A stretch of DNA of 44,147 nucleotides from Clostridia bacterium (lineage in GTDB: Bacteria > Bacillota > Clostridia > TANB77 > CAG-508), in the NCBI GenBank assembly GCA_017404025.1, contig JAFRDD010000010.1, positions 1 through 44,147 on the forward strand. The letters are read 5' to 3'. How positions within the stretch are numbered: position 1 is the first letter of the stretch; each line of letters begins with the position of its first letter. Made by a program: the position numbers and the translations under genes. A model generated the notes under the pieces. The model ran no database searches. It saw only the letters and a program-made list of their open reading frames with translations, and was not told the origin of the DNA. Shown here in pieces: positions 16,744 through 31,000 of this stretch.

Positions 16744-18826
16744 ACCAAAATATAATGAAGAAGAAAGAAATGAAAAAATAAAAGTATCTAAAAATGTGTT
16801 TATAGCAACAATTGTAATACAACTTGCCAAATGTTTTATATCTGGTTTTACAGTATATGATCTTTTAGCAAGTATAACTTTTTCTATAATAGCTGTAGTT
16901 TTCTATAAAATATTTGTTAACTCATTAGTAGTATTTCAAGATATTAGAGAAAAAAGAGCATTTTCAATCGAAGAAGTTATTGGTGCAAGTTTAGTATTAT
17001 CAATAGCAATTAGTAGTTTTTATAGTATAAACATATTTGGATTTAATATTTGCAATATACTTAGCATTTTTATAGTGCTATTACTTGGATGGAAACAAGG
17101 AATATTAGTTGGAACTACATCTGGTGTTACAATTGGAGTTACTTTAGGGATTATTACAGGATCAGAACCTATAATGATAGCAGCCTATGCAATTTCTGGT
17201 ATGGTAGCAGGGATATTAAATAAATTTGGAAAAATTGGAGTAATAGTAGGATTTTGCTTAGGGAATATCATACTTGCTTATGTTTCAAATGGATATACAA
17301 TTGAATTGATTCATTTTAAAGAAATACTAGTTGCTTCAATAGGATTATTTTTAGTTCCAAAAAATATAAATATAAATATTGAAGATGTAATTGGTAAATC
17401 TAAATTACTACCAGTTGCTCCAGATAGAGCTCTAGACAATAGTGAAAAAACTGCAGAAAAATTAAATAATGTTTCTAAAACTATACAAAAAATGGCAGAT
17501 ACATTTAAAGAAGAAAATAATAGAAGTGCTGAAAATAAAATAAATAGTACAAGCAATAAGCAAATATTTGTAACTGAGCTATTAGATAATATGGAACCAT
17601 ATAAAGATAATTTGTTATATGATGATATCAATGATATTGACGGAAAAATAGTAAACGACATTTTTGAGAAAGTAATAGATAAGCAAGAAATAACAAAAGC
17701 AGATTTATTAAGAATATTTGCTGTAAATAATAGTTATGTGCAAGATATAAGTAATAGCGATATTGAACAAGTTGTAAGAAGTATAAATACTGCATATAAA
17801 ATAAGTAAATCCAATTTTGTATGGCAGAAAAAATTTGAAGAAAATAACAAAAATATAGAAACGCAATTAAATGGAGTTTCTAAGGCGATTTCTGGAATTG
17901 CAGAATCAATTCAAAAAGAATTTGAAACAGATAAAAGATTTGAAAAAGAAAGACAAGAAATAATTTATAGATTAGAACAACATGAAGTAAAAATTGATGA
18001 TGTATATATTAGAAAACCAGATAGATATTTTATTGAAATATATTTAAACAAAGATCAAGAAAGTTTTAGTGTACCAATAACTCAAAAGATACTTACACAA
18101 GTATTAGAAGAAGACATCATTTATAATGAAGAAACAAGCATAGGTAGTAAAATTAGCTTTATGTCTGATGATAAATTTGTTATGGCTTTAGGGATAGGTA
18201 CAAAATGTAAAGCAAATAACGAAATTTCAGGTGATAGCATATTAAATATAAGATTAAAAGATGGCAAATATTTAATTGCAATTAGTGATGGAATGGGAGC
18301 TGGACAGGAAGCTAAAAATAGCAGTTTACAAGCATTAAAAATGCTAGAGAATTTGCTGATATCAGGATTTGATAGTAGACAATCTATTGATTTAATAAAT
18401 AGTAGTTTATTGAATAATAGTCAAGAAATATTTGCAACATTAGATATTGCAATAATTGATTTATATAAGGGAAATATTGAATTTATAAAATCAGGAGCTT
18501 GTCCAACATATATTAAAAACAACAAAAAAGTTCAATTGGTTAAATCAAACACATTGCCAACAGGAATATTACAAAATGCAGATTTACAAATATATGATAG
18601 AGATATATTTGATAGAGATATTATACTTATGTGCACCGATGGCGTGGTAGATTCTAATGTTGAGTACAAAAATAAGGAATTATGGATAAAATATGTTCTT
18701 GAAGATTTGGATACAAGTAATACTTCTAAAATTGCAGATTTAATATTAAACGAAGCAATTGATAACAATTATGGAATAGCAAAAGACGATATGAGTGTTG
18801 TAACTTGTAAATTTTTAGCAAAATAA
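16718..18826 (+). CDS. spoIIE: Stage II sporulation protein E, PP2C phosphatase (main part)
   Basis: Membrane serine phosphatase that dephosphorylates SpoIIAA and so activates sigma-F in the forespore, and also acts at the polar septum. This frame carries the remaining membrane helices (up to about residue 220), a coiled regulatory region (about 230-470) and a C-terminal PP2C domain with ISDGMGAG, MCTDGVVD and KDDMSVV metal-site motifs. Joined to the piece from 16420 across the one-base insertion, the protein would be about 801 aa, close to the Bacillus SpoIIE length (827). Taken alone from ATG 16718 it lacks the first membrane segments, and I see no good ribosome binding site for that ATG. 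The sense sequence continues upstream of it to 16682. It is followed by a terminator. The break may be an assembly error, a mutation or, less likely, programmed. Confidence 0.88.
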   Translation: MVATFYIIKPKYNEEERNEKIKVSKNVFIATIVIQLAKCFISGFTVYDLLASITFSIIAVVFYKIFVNSLVVFQDIREKRAFSIEEVIGASLVLSIAISSFYSINIFGFNICNILSIFIVLLLGWKQGILVGTTSGVTIGVTLGIITGSEPIMIAAYAISGMVAGILNKFGKIGVIVGFCLGNIILAYVSNGYTIELIHFKEILVASIGLFLVPKNININIEDVIGKSKLLPVAPDRALDNSEKTAEKLNNVSKTIQKMADTFKEENNRSAENKINSTSNKQIFVTELLDNMEPYKDNLLYDDINDIDGKIVNDIFEKVIDKQEITKADLLRIFAVNNSYVQDISNSDIEQVVRSINTAYKISKSNFVWQKKFEENNKNIETQLNGVSKAISGIAESIQKEFETDKRFEKERQEIIYRLEQHEVKIDDVYIRKPDRYFIEIYLNKDQESFSVPITQKILTQVLEEDIIYNEETSIGSKISFMSDDKFVMALGIGTKCKANNEISGDSILNIRLKDGKYLIAISDGMGAGQEAKNSSLQALKMLENLLISGFDSRQSIDLINSSLLNNSQEIFATLDIAIIDLYKGNIEFIKSGACPTYIKNNKKVQLVKSNTLPTGILQNADLQIYDRDIFDRDIILMCTDGVVDSNVEYKNKELWIKYVLEDLDTSNTSKIADLILNEAIDNNYGIAKDDMSVVTCKFLAK

Positions 18827-18920
18827 ACGAAAGATCTAGGGAAAATTCAATTAGCAAAGATTTAACAACAATTTTGTATTATTTGAAATAAAAAAATAAT
18901 AAAAATGTAATATTAAATAA

Positions 18921-18949
18921 AAAAAGTCCTTCCGTAAGGGCTTTTTTTT
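18921..18949 (+). terminator. Terminator of spoIIE
   Basis: Stem AAAAAGTCCTT / AAGGGCTTTTT (18921-18931 and 18936-18946, one G-T pair), loop CCGT, then more T. About 95 nt after the stop codon. Confidence 0.88.
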
Positions 18950-18977
18950 AAGGGCTGTTAGTGAAGAAAAAAACGTA

Positions 18978-19006
18978 TTTACATTGAAAAGCAATTTTTA
19001 TATTAT
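18978..19006 (+). promoter_or_regulatory. Promoter of the giant surface-protein gene
   Basis: TTTACA (18978-18983), 17-nt spacer, TATTAT (19001-19006). The -35 sits in GTATTTACA, also present upstream of the peptidase genes at 35585 and 41312. An alternative reading is TTGAAA (18984-18989) with TATATA (19006-19011). Confidence 0.5.
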
Positions 19007-19040
19007 ATATATAGAAATTTCTAATTAAGGAGAATTTGGT

Positions 19041-22000
19041 ATGAAATCTAAAATTAAAATTATTATTTGTTGTCTTATAACAGTAGTTTTTATGTCTATG
19101 TTGTATATAGGACTTGGAAAAATTAAAGAAAACATTAGGATTAGCAAAATGTCTATAGAAGACAAAAGAGCTTTAAACTATGAGCAATTAACTGAAGAAG
19201 ATAAGCTTGTAGAAGGTACTAAAAATGTAGAATTTAGTGCTTTTTTCACACGTGATTTAAATGGTGATGGATATGCAGAAAAGTTAAAAGGAACATGTAA
19301 AAGAATAAACGAAAAGGATACTTTATATGCAGAATTAAACGTATTATCACAAGGGTATTTAAAAGATGGAGAAATAACTTTAAATGCTGAAAATTTTAAT
19401 TGGACAACTGCTCTTGTAGAAGATAATATTGTAGATCATGATTATATAGGTGTTAATAAAAGCATTAAACTAAAAGAAAAAGTAAACAATGGAAGTCAAA
19501 AACTATTTTGGGGAAGTATTGACTCAAATATAGGTAATAATATCAATAATTATAGTAAAATTAATAGTATTACATTAACAGGAACTTATATTATTGAAAA
19601 TGAAGATGGAACAATAAAAACTGAAGTACCAATTAGAAAAACAGTTTATTTTACAGTAGACTGGTATGGAGAAACTGAAACAAAAGTTAATAAATATTAT
19701 TATGAAAAAGACAAATTTAAAACTTTTGATAATCAAGAATGTGAAATAGAATCATTAATAAGTGAAGAAAATGTACAAGTAAAATTCACAGCAGCTATAT
19801 CAGAAACAAATAAAGAATTGATTTTACAAAAACAAATTTTAGATATAACAATACCAAAGTTAAATAATTACGATGCAACTTCTGTAACAGTAACAAATAA
19901 AAATGTTAATTACAATTATGATGAAAATACAGGAATATTAAGAATAATTAAAGAGTCAGAATTAGATGAAGAAGGAAATGTAAATAATACAGTTCCAAGA
20001 AGTAATTTGTATAATGTTGAAATAGAATATCCATTAGAAAGTTATACAAGTATGAATGCAAATACATTTAATTTAGATATTTTACTAAAAGGTTATAACT
20101 ATGGATATAATAATCAAAATCAGGAGTTTGAAGCAATTCATGAATCTGATACAGAAGGACTTTTAACATTAGTATATTCTAATCCAAGAGGCGATGTATG
20201 GAATTTACAACCATACATAGGAAATGCTGATATAAAAGATTTTAAAATACGACATGTTGTATCAAAACAACAATTAGCAGATTTATATAATCAAAATGTT
20301 TACGAAGAAGCTAAAGAATTATATCCAGTAGAATGGAGAGTTTTTATTAACAATAATGAAGGAGTAGATAAATTAATATTAGAAGAGAAAAAAGAAGAAG
20401 AGGACAAAAGTGATGAATTTCTAGATGCAGACGGAAATTATGAAAGTATTAGTCAATATATTAATACTGTAGGAATTTATTTTCAAGATGCAACAGGATT
20501 ATTAGGAAATGATGGTTGGATAAAATTATATGATGGAAAAACAGGGTTATTATTAGAAACTTTTTATAAAGAAGATTGGGAAAAATATGATAAAAATAAT
20601 TTATATAATGTAAATTTAAAAACAATAAAGATAGAAACAAGTAAACCTATAAACAGAGGAAGTTTAGGAATTTTCCAAATAAAAGAAATAGACAATAATG
20701 CGCTTTTAAATAAATATGATTATAATCAATTTGAAAAATTATTATATATGTATACTTATTTAAAAGGTACTCTTGAATTAGCAGAAGGATATGTAACAGA
20801 GACAAATGAAACAACATCTATTATAAGTAAATCTAATTATGCATATTATGAAATGGATGAATCTGTACAAGAATTAACAATTATACCAGAGAATATTTCA
20901 AATCAAAAGACAGAAAATGTTAATTTGAAAATTGACACTAAAGTTGTAAGTGGAAATCAAAAGGCTTGGAAAAATGGTGTATTTTTAATAGAGATGCCAG
21001 AAGAAATAATAAATTTAAAAATAAATGATATTGAATTAACAAATGAAAGTGTAAAAATTAATAATTATTATACATATGAAGAAAATGGAAAACAATATAT
21101 TAAAATATTTACAAAAAATATACAGCCACAGACATTTACTATAATAATAAATGCAGACATAACAGCTAATCCATTAAACCCAACTAAAAATTCTAAAATA
21201 AAACTATATGGATTTAATGAAAATTGTAATAATTATAGTAAAAAATCTGCAGATATATTTGATTTAGATAAAGATGGAAATGTAGCAGATAATATTGGAT
21301 GTGTAGAAGATGATTTAACAATATTAGCACCTTCTGGTTTATTAACAGCAGAATATGTATCTAATTATGATGATAAAGAAAGTATTACAATAGCACCAAA
21401 TATTGCTGATATAGAAAAAGCTGATGAAACAAGAACTGCAACAATTAATGTTAGTGTAACTAATAATTACAGTGGAACAATTAGTGAGACAAAAATTTTA
21501 GGAAAAATACCATTTGAAGGTAATACATATATATTAACAAATGATAGTTTAAATTCTAAATTTAATACAAGCATTGTAGGCAGAATAAAAGTTCCAGAGA
21601 CATTAAAAGATTATACAACAATTTATTATTCTGAAAAAGAAGATACAACAAAAGATTTATCTAATGCTAATAATATGTGGAAGACAGAAAGCGAAGTAGA
21701 AGATTGGTCAAAAATAAAAACTTATTTAATACTATTAGGAGATTATAAATTACAAAAAGATGAAACTGAAGTATTTTCTTATGAAGTAGAAGTGCCAGTA
21801 GGGCTTAATTATAATACAGCATCATATAGTGATCATGCAGTATATTATTGCTTAGACACAGAAAATGGAAAATTAGAAACACAAACAGAACCAAATAAAG
21901 TTGGAATTGCTATAGTATCTAAGTATAAATTTGAATTAACAAAAAATAAAAAATCTTTTGATAATATACTAGTAAAAGATGCAACATATAAAGCAACAAC

Positions 22001-25000
22001 ATTAGATGTTGAAGGAAAAGAAATAAGTGTAATTGCAACAACAAATGAAGAAGGAAAATTACTATTTAAAGAATTATATTTTGATAGAGAATATACATTA
22101 GAAGAAGTTGACTCACCAGATGAATACATGATTAATAATGAAATTATAAAATTTAAAGCTGTAGTAGATGAAGAAGGAAAATTAAAAATAATTGTTACAG
22201 AAGGAAATTTTAAAGAGATACCAGAAGTTATAGAAAATGAAAATTTAATAAAAGCAAAATTAGAAGATGAAGTAAAATTTATTTTAAATATTAACAAAAA
22301 AGATAGTGAACAAAATAATTTAGAAAATGTTAAATTTAGAATAATAAGTGAAAATATTGCTCAATCATATAAAACAGATTCTAATGGAAAAATAGAAATA
22401 ACAGGGCTAAATATAAATGAAGAGTATGAATTAGAAGAAATAGAAGCCGAAGGATATTATGTAGATACTAATAAGCATAAATTTAAAATTGTGAGAGATA
22501 ATGAAGGGAATTTAAAAGTAGATTCTGAAGATGCAATTTTAAATGCAATGATAATAACAGAAAGAGAAGTAACTCCAATTGTAGAATTGAATTTAGTTAA
22601 TGAAAAAATACCAACATACAATTTAGAAGTAATAAAAGTTGAAGAAAATTTACAAGAAGAAGATACTCAAAATTTAATAAAATTGGCTAATGCTAAATTT
22701 TTATTAAATAGCATAGATAAAGGAACACAAGAAGAATTTATAACAAATATAGATGGAAAATTTGAGGTAAATGATTTATTTTTACATGTTGAAAATAAAC
22801 CAATAACAGGAGAATACACAATTAGAGAATTAAAAGCTCCAGAAGGATATTCAAATAATATAGAAGAAGTAAAAATAAAAGTAACAAAAAATGAAAACAA
22901 TGACTTAGAAGTAGATGTACAAAATAGAGATAATTTAAAATCTTTTAAAGATGTAAAAGTAGAAGGAAATACAGTAAAATTATATTTACAAGATAAACCA
23001 TTATTCAGATTAACAAAAGTAGATTCTAAAACAGGAGAACCGCTAAAGAATGTTAAGTTTATTATATATGAAGTTGACGATTATGGTAGAAAAATAGATT
23101 ATGCAAAAGATGTTAATGGAAATTATGTTGGTGAATTAAATGAAAAAGGACAATATATAGTTGTAACAGATAATAATGGTAACATTAATTTACCATTAAG
23201 AGGTGGTAAATATAAAACTGTAGAAGTTGAATTTTTAGATGGATATGAAATTAAACAAACTGAAGAATTGTTTGAAATTTCAAATGGAGATAATATTGAA
23301 CCAAATGAAAAAGAAAAAATTTACAAAAATGTAGAAATTAATACAATAGAAGATTTGGTAGATTTGTCTATAGAAGTAAATAATTCAGAAGAAAAAAATT
23401 ATTATTACGTAAAATTAAATAAAACTTTGGATTTTAATGAAGATAGTTCTTATAGAAATCCAAACATAAAAACAGAATTAACAAGTGGTATTGGATTTAC
23501 GCCAATAGGAAATAGAGAAAATTTAAAAGAGTTTAGAGGTATTTTCGATGGTAATGGTAATGAAATAAGAAATATCTATATAAATTCATCTAAAGTTAGT
23601 GCTGGTTTATTTGGATATATAAGTGATGCTACTATTGAAAATATAGGAGTTACAGGAGAAATAAACGGAAGAAATTATGTAGGTGGTATAGTAGGATTAG
23701 TTGATTCAAATTGTATTATAAACAAATGTTATAACAAATGTAATTTAACAGGTAAAGATGTAGGTGGAATTTGTGGTGCAAGTGTTTATGATGCAATAAG
23801 AAAAATTAATTCATGCTATAATACTGGAAATATTACAGCTGAAAATAATGCTGGGGGAATAATAGGAAATGCTTCATCCAATAGCGATACTTCTGTAATA
23901 TATAGTGGAAGGATAGCAAATAATATTTTTACATATGATATTACAAACTGTTATAATAGGGGTTCTGTAACAGGAAATGTTTCTGGAGGAATAGTAGGAT
24001 ATGCATATTCAGCAAATAAATATGATGATGGAATTAATAGAATAACTGCCAATATTAATAATTGCTATAATACAGGAGACATTACAGGAGTTTCTGGACA
24101 AAAAGAAATATCTGTTGGAGCGATTATAGGAAATGTAAGAGAAGATGTAGAAGGTTTAACAAAAGTTGAAAACTGTTATTATTTAAGTACAATAACAATT
24201 AGTGGTGATAATAAAAATAATTATGGTGAAAGAAAAACCGCAGCTAATATGAAAAGCGTTGATTTTGTAGATTTATTAAATCCTAATGAATATGCAAAAG
24301 ATACTGGAAATATTAATAATGGATATCCTATACTAAATAAGCAAAGATATATAGAGAAAATAAATTATGTAGAAGATTTATTAGACTTATCTATTGATGT
24401 TGATTTAGGATATACATATGAAGGAAGAACAGTTATACTTAATAATAATTTAGATTTTAATAATATATATTCATATAATGATTATCAAACTAAAAAATAT
24501 GGAGACTTAAATGAAAATGGTACAATTGAAGATTTAAAAACAGAGTTAACCACAGGAAAAGGATTTTTGCCAATCGGAAACAATGAACGAGGTTTTGCAG
24601 GAATATTTGATGGACAAGAAAAAAATATTAATAATATTTATATTAATAGAGAAGATGAATATACTGGGCTATTCTCCAAAACCACAAATGCAGAAATTAA
24701 AAACGTAAAAATGAATAGTGGTGTAATTAATGGAGCATCTAGTGGGGGAATAGTTGGATATGCAAAAAATAGTAATATAAGTAATTGCACTAATAATTGT
24801 GAAATTAACGGAAAATACCAAGCAGGAGGAATAGCAGCATATACATATAATGGTAATATAGAAAGATGTTATAATACAGGAGATGTACATTGTTACAGTG
24901 CTAGCAGTGGATATTCTGAAAATAGCGCAGGAGGAATAGCTGGTGATTCAAGTAGTACTATTACAGAGTGTTATAATACTGGAAAAATTACTTGTGAGAG

Positions 25001-28000
25001 TGTATCAAATACTTATACAGGAACACATATAAGTGATAATACTACTAAAAGTAATGCAGGTGGAATAGTAGGAAAACAGAGTTACGGAAGCATAAAAAAT
25101 TCCTATAATAATGGAGATATAGAGTGTAATGCATTGTGTAATGCAATTATAAATAATAATAATAATGCAATTTCCTATTTAGGAGGTATTGCCGGATATA
25201 CTAGTGGTAATATATCAAATTGTTACAATACAGGATTCTTAAATGGTAGAAGTAATAGCAAAAATGGTAATACCTATGTATATGAAGGAGGAGTAGTAGG
25301 AAATGTAAGAGGAAACGCTGCTATAGTAAATAATTATTACTTAGATTCAATAAAATTATCAGGAATAGTTAATAGCTATGGAGATAAAGTAACAAGCGAA
25401 GAAATGAAGTCTCTAGAATTTTATAATGATTTGAATACAGATTTAGTTTGGAATTATAGAGGAACAACTTACAATCCAGTATTAGCTACACCAACTCAAA
25501 TACAAGTTAATGAAAGTACACAAGTAACAATAGAAAATGATTTAAAAGAATTAAAAATAACAACAGATGTTTATGAATTAGATGGAGTTAAAGGTGGTTC
25601 TATTACTGGTGAAGATATGCAACCATACGAAACTGTAGATTATAATGGAAATAATACAAAAGAAATAATAATGATTCCAGACGAAGGATATAATATTATT
25701 AGTATAACAGTAAATGGCGAAGAGATTGAATATACAGTTGATAATAATGGAACTTATACTATTGGACAAAATTATTTTACAAATATGAATGAAAATAAAC
25801 ATATAGTAGTAGCTTATGCTCCAAAAGAACAAATTTTAAAACTTAAAAAGATTGATAAAGATACTGAAGAAAGTTTGGAAGGCGCAACATTTAAAATAGA
25901 ACGTATAGATGACGGAACATTGAAAAATGATGAAATAAAAGAAATGAAAAATAGTTCAGATATTGTATATTTAAATCCATCATTTATATACTATTTTGAA
26001 CCAGTAAATGAAGGATTTGTACCAAATAACTTAAATGTGCAAGATACTCAAGCAAATTCATTTTTAGAAATAGATTTATCAAATGATACTGATAATTATG
26101 AACTTACAGTAAATATAGAAGGAAAATCAAAAGATGCTTTCTGGGGACTTATTTCAGAAAGAACTGCATATTCATCAAAACCAGAAAGAACAAATAACAA
26201 TTTAGTATATTATATTGATGAAAATGATGGAAATGTAGAGGCAAAAGATTATAGTATTTATTTACAAGGAGGAAAAAAATATTATTTAAATTTAGGCTAT
26301 AAATGCAGTGATTCAGAAGATACTATTAAAATCAATAAAATTAATTTTGATAAAGTTAAAAATGGTAATGAAATTGAGTTAGTAAATAAAAATATAGAAT
26401 TAGTGCCAGGAACTTCAAATATTAATAATACTTTTGAAAAAGTTGATGGAAAATATGTACCAAAATCAGAATATGCTTGTTCAAAAATAGAAATAAATTT
26501 AGAAGATTATGATGGAAGTTATGAAGTAATTGTTAATGCAGGGGGAGAAGAAGAAACATATGGATTTAATGGGGAATTTGAATCTTATATAGTTGAAGGA
26601 GAAAATACTCCAGCACAAGTACAAGAATCAGATTATATATTTTCTATAAAAAAATCTGGTGATGATAAGAGAAAAGATTATTCAAAAATTCTTCAAGGTG
26701 GAAAGAAATATACTTTATATTTTGAATACAGTAACTTTAATGAAAATACTCAAAACACTGTTAATGCAAGAATTAATAGTATAAGAATTAAAGCTAAAGA
26801 AAAAAGTAAAGAAAATAAAGATGAATTAACACCTAGTGGTCAATATTATTTTATAAAACAAGATGGAGTATATATTCCAAATAATTTAAATTTGAATAGA
26901 TCAACAACTGCATTATCATATAAAGAAATAGATTTAACAAATGAAGAAGGCGATTATCAAATTATAGTAAGTGCTGAAGGAAAAACATATTTACCATTTT
27001 GGGCAGTAGTTACAGAAAATGAACCAGGAGATAGTAATTCAGTAAGTAACAGTGCAGGTAATATTTTTAGATGTACAAATAGTACTCAATTAGAACGATA
27101 CGATTACAGCTATTATGTAAAAGGTGGAAAAAAATATTATGTAACTATAGGGTATAATTCTTCTTCAAGAAATAATGTTGCAAAAATTTATGATATAAGA
27201 TATGAAAAAGTAACATCAGAGCTAATTCCAAATGGAAGACATAGTTTTACTGATATGGGAGATTATTATTCACCAAGTAATTTAAATACCAATAACAATT
27301 TAACTGCATTGGCATATAGAGAAATTGATTTAACTAATTCAGAAACAGATTATGAATTAATAGTTAATGCAGAAGGAAAAACAAATGCTCCATTTTGGGG
27401 AGTTGTAACAGAAAATACACCGGCAAATGCAAATTCTCATAGTAGCAATACATTATTCTATATAGTAAACAATACAGAAGTAACTGCAACAGACTATAAA
27501 CAAACATTAACAAAAGGCAAAAAATATTATTTGAATTTTGGTTATATTGCTGTAGGAACAGATGACAAAGCTAAAATAAACGCCATTATATTATATAAAA
27601 CAAATGATGGATTGATTTCAAATGGAGAATATTATTTTGTAAATGACAATGGTGCTTATATACCTAATAATTTGAATAAAGCTAATAATACATGTGCATT
27701 ATCATATAAAGAAATAGATTTAACAAATGAAGAAGATGATTATGAAGTAATAGTAAATGTTGAAGGAAAAGCAAATGCACCATTTTGGGCAATTGTAACG
27801 CAAGATGAACCAACTAATAGTTCTTCATCTTCAAGTGATAAGAGATTTATATATATACAAGGACGAGATCAATCTGCAAAAAATTATAGAACATTTTTAG
27901 AACATGGAAAGAAATATTACTTGAATTTTGGATATTTTGCATCAGGAACAGGAAACACTGTAAAAATAAATAGAATATCTATTAAAAAGGCACAAACTGA

Positions 28001-31000
28001 TTTACAAACAAATACACCAAATTATTTTATAAAAATAAATGGAATATATGTACCTTCAAATTTAAATGGCGATTTTACATCAAAAGCAATATCATATAAA
28101 GAAATAGATTTAACAGATAAGTCTGGATATTATAAATTAACAGTAAATACTGAAGCAAAAGTTACAGCAAATTATTTGGCAGAAATAATAGAAGATAATT
28201 TATCAGGTAATAAGAAAACAACTTTATTCTCAACAGGTGGAAATAACACAATCAATGGAGATTACAGTAGTTTACTTGAAGGAGGGAAAAAATATTATTT
28301 AAGACTTGAATATATGGCTGTTTCTAATACAGATAGTGTAAAAATAAACAATATAAAAGTAGAAGACCTAGGTAATATTATAAATGATAATTACTATTTT
28401 GAATATAATAATGGAGGCTATGTTCCAAACAATTTAAATATGAATAATAATTCAACAGCATATACACACTTTAAAATTGATTTGACTAACAATGTAGGAA
28501 ATTACAAGTTAACAGTAAATGCAAGAGGCAAATCATATAAAAATTGTTGGGGAACTGTTACAGAAAATGCTATTTCTAAAGAGTACATTGAAGATAAAGC
28601 TTTTATGAATGTAACTAGCAATGAAAATAAGGACTATAATGTAATATTACAAGGTGGAAAAATATATTATTTGAATTTAGCATATAAAACAAATTCAACT
28701 ACAGATGAAATTAAAATAAATAGTATACAACTTCAAACTATGCAAGATGAAATATTAAAAACAAATGCAGTTGATTATTTCTTAAAGAAAGATGGATATT
28801 ATGCACCAAGAAATAATAACGCAGGTATAGAAACAAAAGCAGAAGGAAACAAAGAAATAGATTTAACTGATAAAGAAGGAAATTATAAATTAGTTGTAAA
28901 TGCAGAATTATCAGGAAAAATTAAAGGATATGTTGAAGAAGAAAATTCAAGTAATACAAAAATATTATTTGATGATATAATAAGTACTTCGATTCCTGCA
29001 AAAGATTATAGCGTAATTCTACAAGGTGGAAAGAAATATAATTTGAAATTTGAATATATTCCAAAATCAAATGGTGATATGAAAATAAATAGTATAAATT
29101 TATATGAAGTTGAAACTACTTCTGACAAGTACTATTTTAGATTAGAAGATGAAAAATATGTATCAACTAATAAATTAGATAATACAGTGTCACATTCATA
29201 TATTCCTTTAGATTTAAGAAATACATCTGGAAAATTCAGATTAAAAGTAAATGCTGAAATTTCAAGTGAAGATGCAGACTATGGTTATGCAATAGTTAGT
29301 GAAAAGTTAATACTTGCTAATTATAAAGATGCAAATGAAAAATTAATTAGTATTTCTGGAGAAGTAGAAGCAAAAGATTATGAAACTGTATTAAATGGAG
29401 GAAAATTATATTATTTACATTTAATATATGATAAAAATTCAGAAGTAACTGCAGGAGAAGATATATTTAAAATAAATAATATAGGATTAACAGACTATTA
29501 TACAGGAGAAGTAAAGACTGATAAAAATGGAGAGGTATCAAAAGTTTTATATCCAGGAAGATATAAAGTAACAGAAATAAATGCTCCAAAAGGATACTCA
29601 CTAAATAACGAACCACAAGAAGTACTAGTAGAAGCGGGAACAGAAAATGAGACTTTAGTATTTAGAAATGCAAAACAACCAAAAATAATTGTACATCATT
29701 ATTATAAAGATAAATTAGCTCAAACACCAGAAGAGATGTATACAACTAAAAAGGTTGCAGAAGATGAAATTTATACAGATGAAAAAGGAGAAAAATATGA
29801 AACATCACCAAGAATAGATTTACAAAATTTAAGTCTTCAAAAAGATGAAAATGGTAAATATATAATTCCAGAAAATGCAATAGGAGTATATGGTGATGAA
29901 ACAATAGAAATAAGTTATTATTATGAATTAGAGCCAATAGAATTAACAATACATCATTATATAGAAGGAACTCAAAATAAATTGGCAGAAGATAAAGTAA
30001 TAAAAACAGATTCGACAATATCTTTTGATGAAAATGGAAATTATGAAATTACAACGCAAAATGAATATTCATTAAAAGATAACGAAGATTATATAAATTT
30101 AATAGATGCATATAATTTAACATCTGTTGAGAGCACCATAAAAGAAGATACAACAATAGAAGATATATTACAGTATAATAAAAAATCTGAAATAACATAT
30201 TATTATATACAAAAAGAATATGAATATACTGTTCATTACTTCTATGATGGAATAGAAGATGTAAGCAAATTGGAGCATAAAGTAGTAGACAACAAAGATC
30301 CAATAAGTGAATATGAAGACAAAATTGAAAATGGTTATAGATTTGAAAAAGTAAAAGCTTTAAATTCAGAAGGTGAAGAGGGCGATATGCCACTTCAATT
30401 AACTGATAATAAAGAAACAAATGTAATAAATGTATATTATGTAAAAGATAATTATAATTACGAAGTACGTTATTTCTATGATGGAGATATGGATAATACA
30501 AAAACTGAAAAATATATAGCAGAAAATGGAAGTGTAATAACAGATTATAAAGATAAAATAGAAGATGGTTATGTATTCCAAAAAGTAAGAGCTTTAGATC
30601 AAGAAATAGATGGAGAAAAAGATTTACCATTAATAGTAGGTTCTGATAAAAATAAAAATGTAATAAATGTATATTATGTAAGAAAACCAGATGAATCTAA
30701 AGTGCATATTACAACAAGTGTAATAGAACATACAGAAGTATCAAAATCTGGAGTTGAAAAGACTGTAAAAGGAGGAACAATTTCAGGAGAGGATGAAGCA
30801 ATATATGAAGAAGTAACCAAAAATAATGATAGTACAAAAGAAATAATTATTACACCAGATGAAGGATATCAAGTGGCTAAGATAATAATAAAACAGAATA
30901 AAGAAGATGAAGAACAAAATGAAATTGATTTTAAAGATTTAGTAGAAGATGATGGAAAAGTTGTGTTAAAATCAGATAATGGATTCTTTAAAAATATGGA

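Noticed and set aside
30049..30630. 193-aa minus-strand frame opposite the giant surface gene
   Set aside because: It is Leu/His/Tyr-rich with no family pattern and mirrors the Asp/Glu/Lys-rich codons of the plus strand. The plus frame has clear domains over the same bases.
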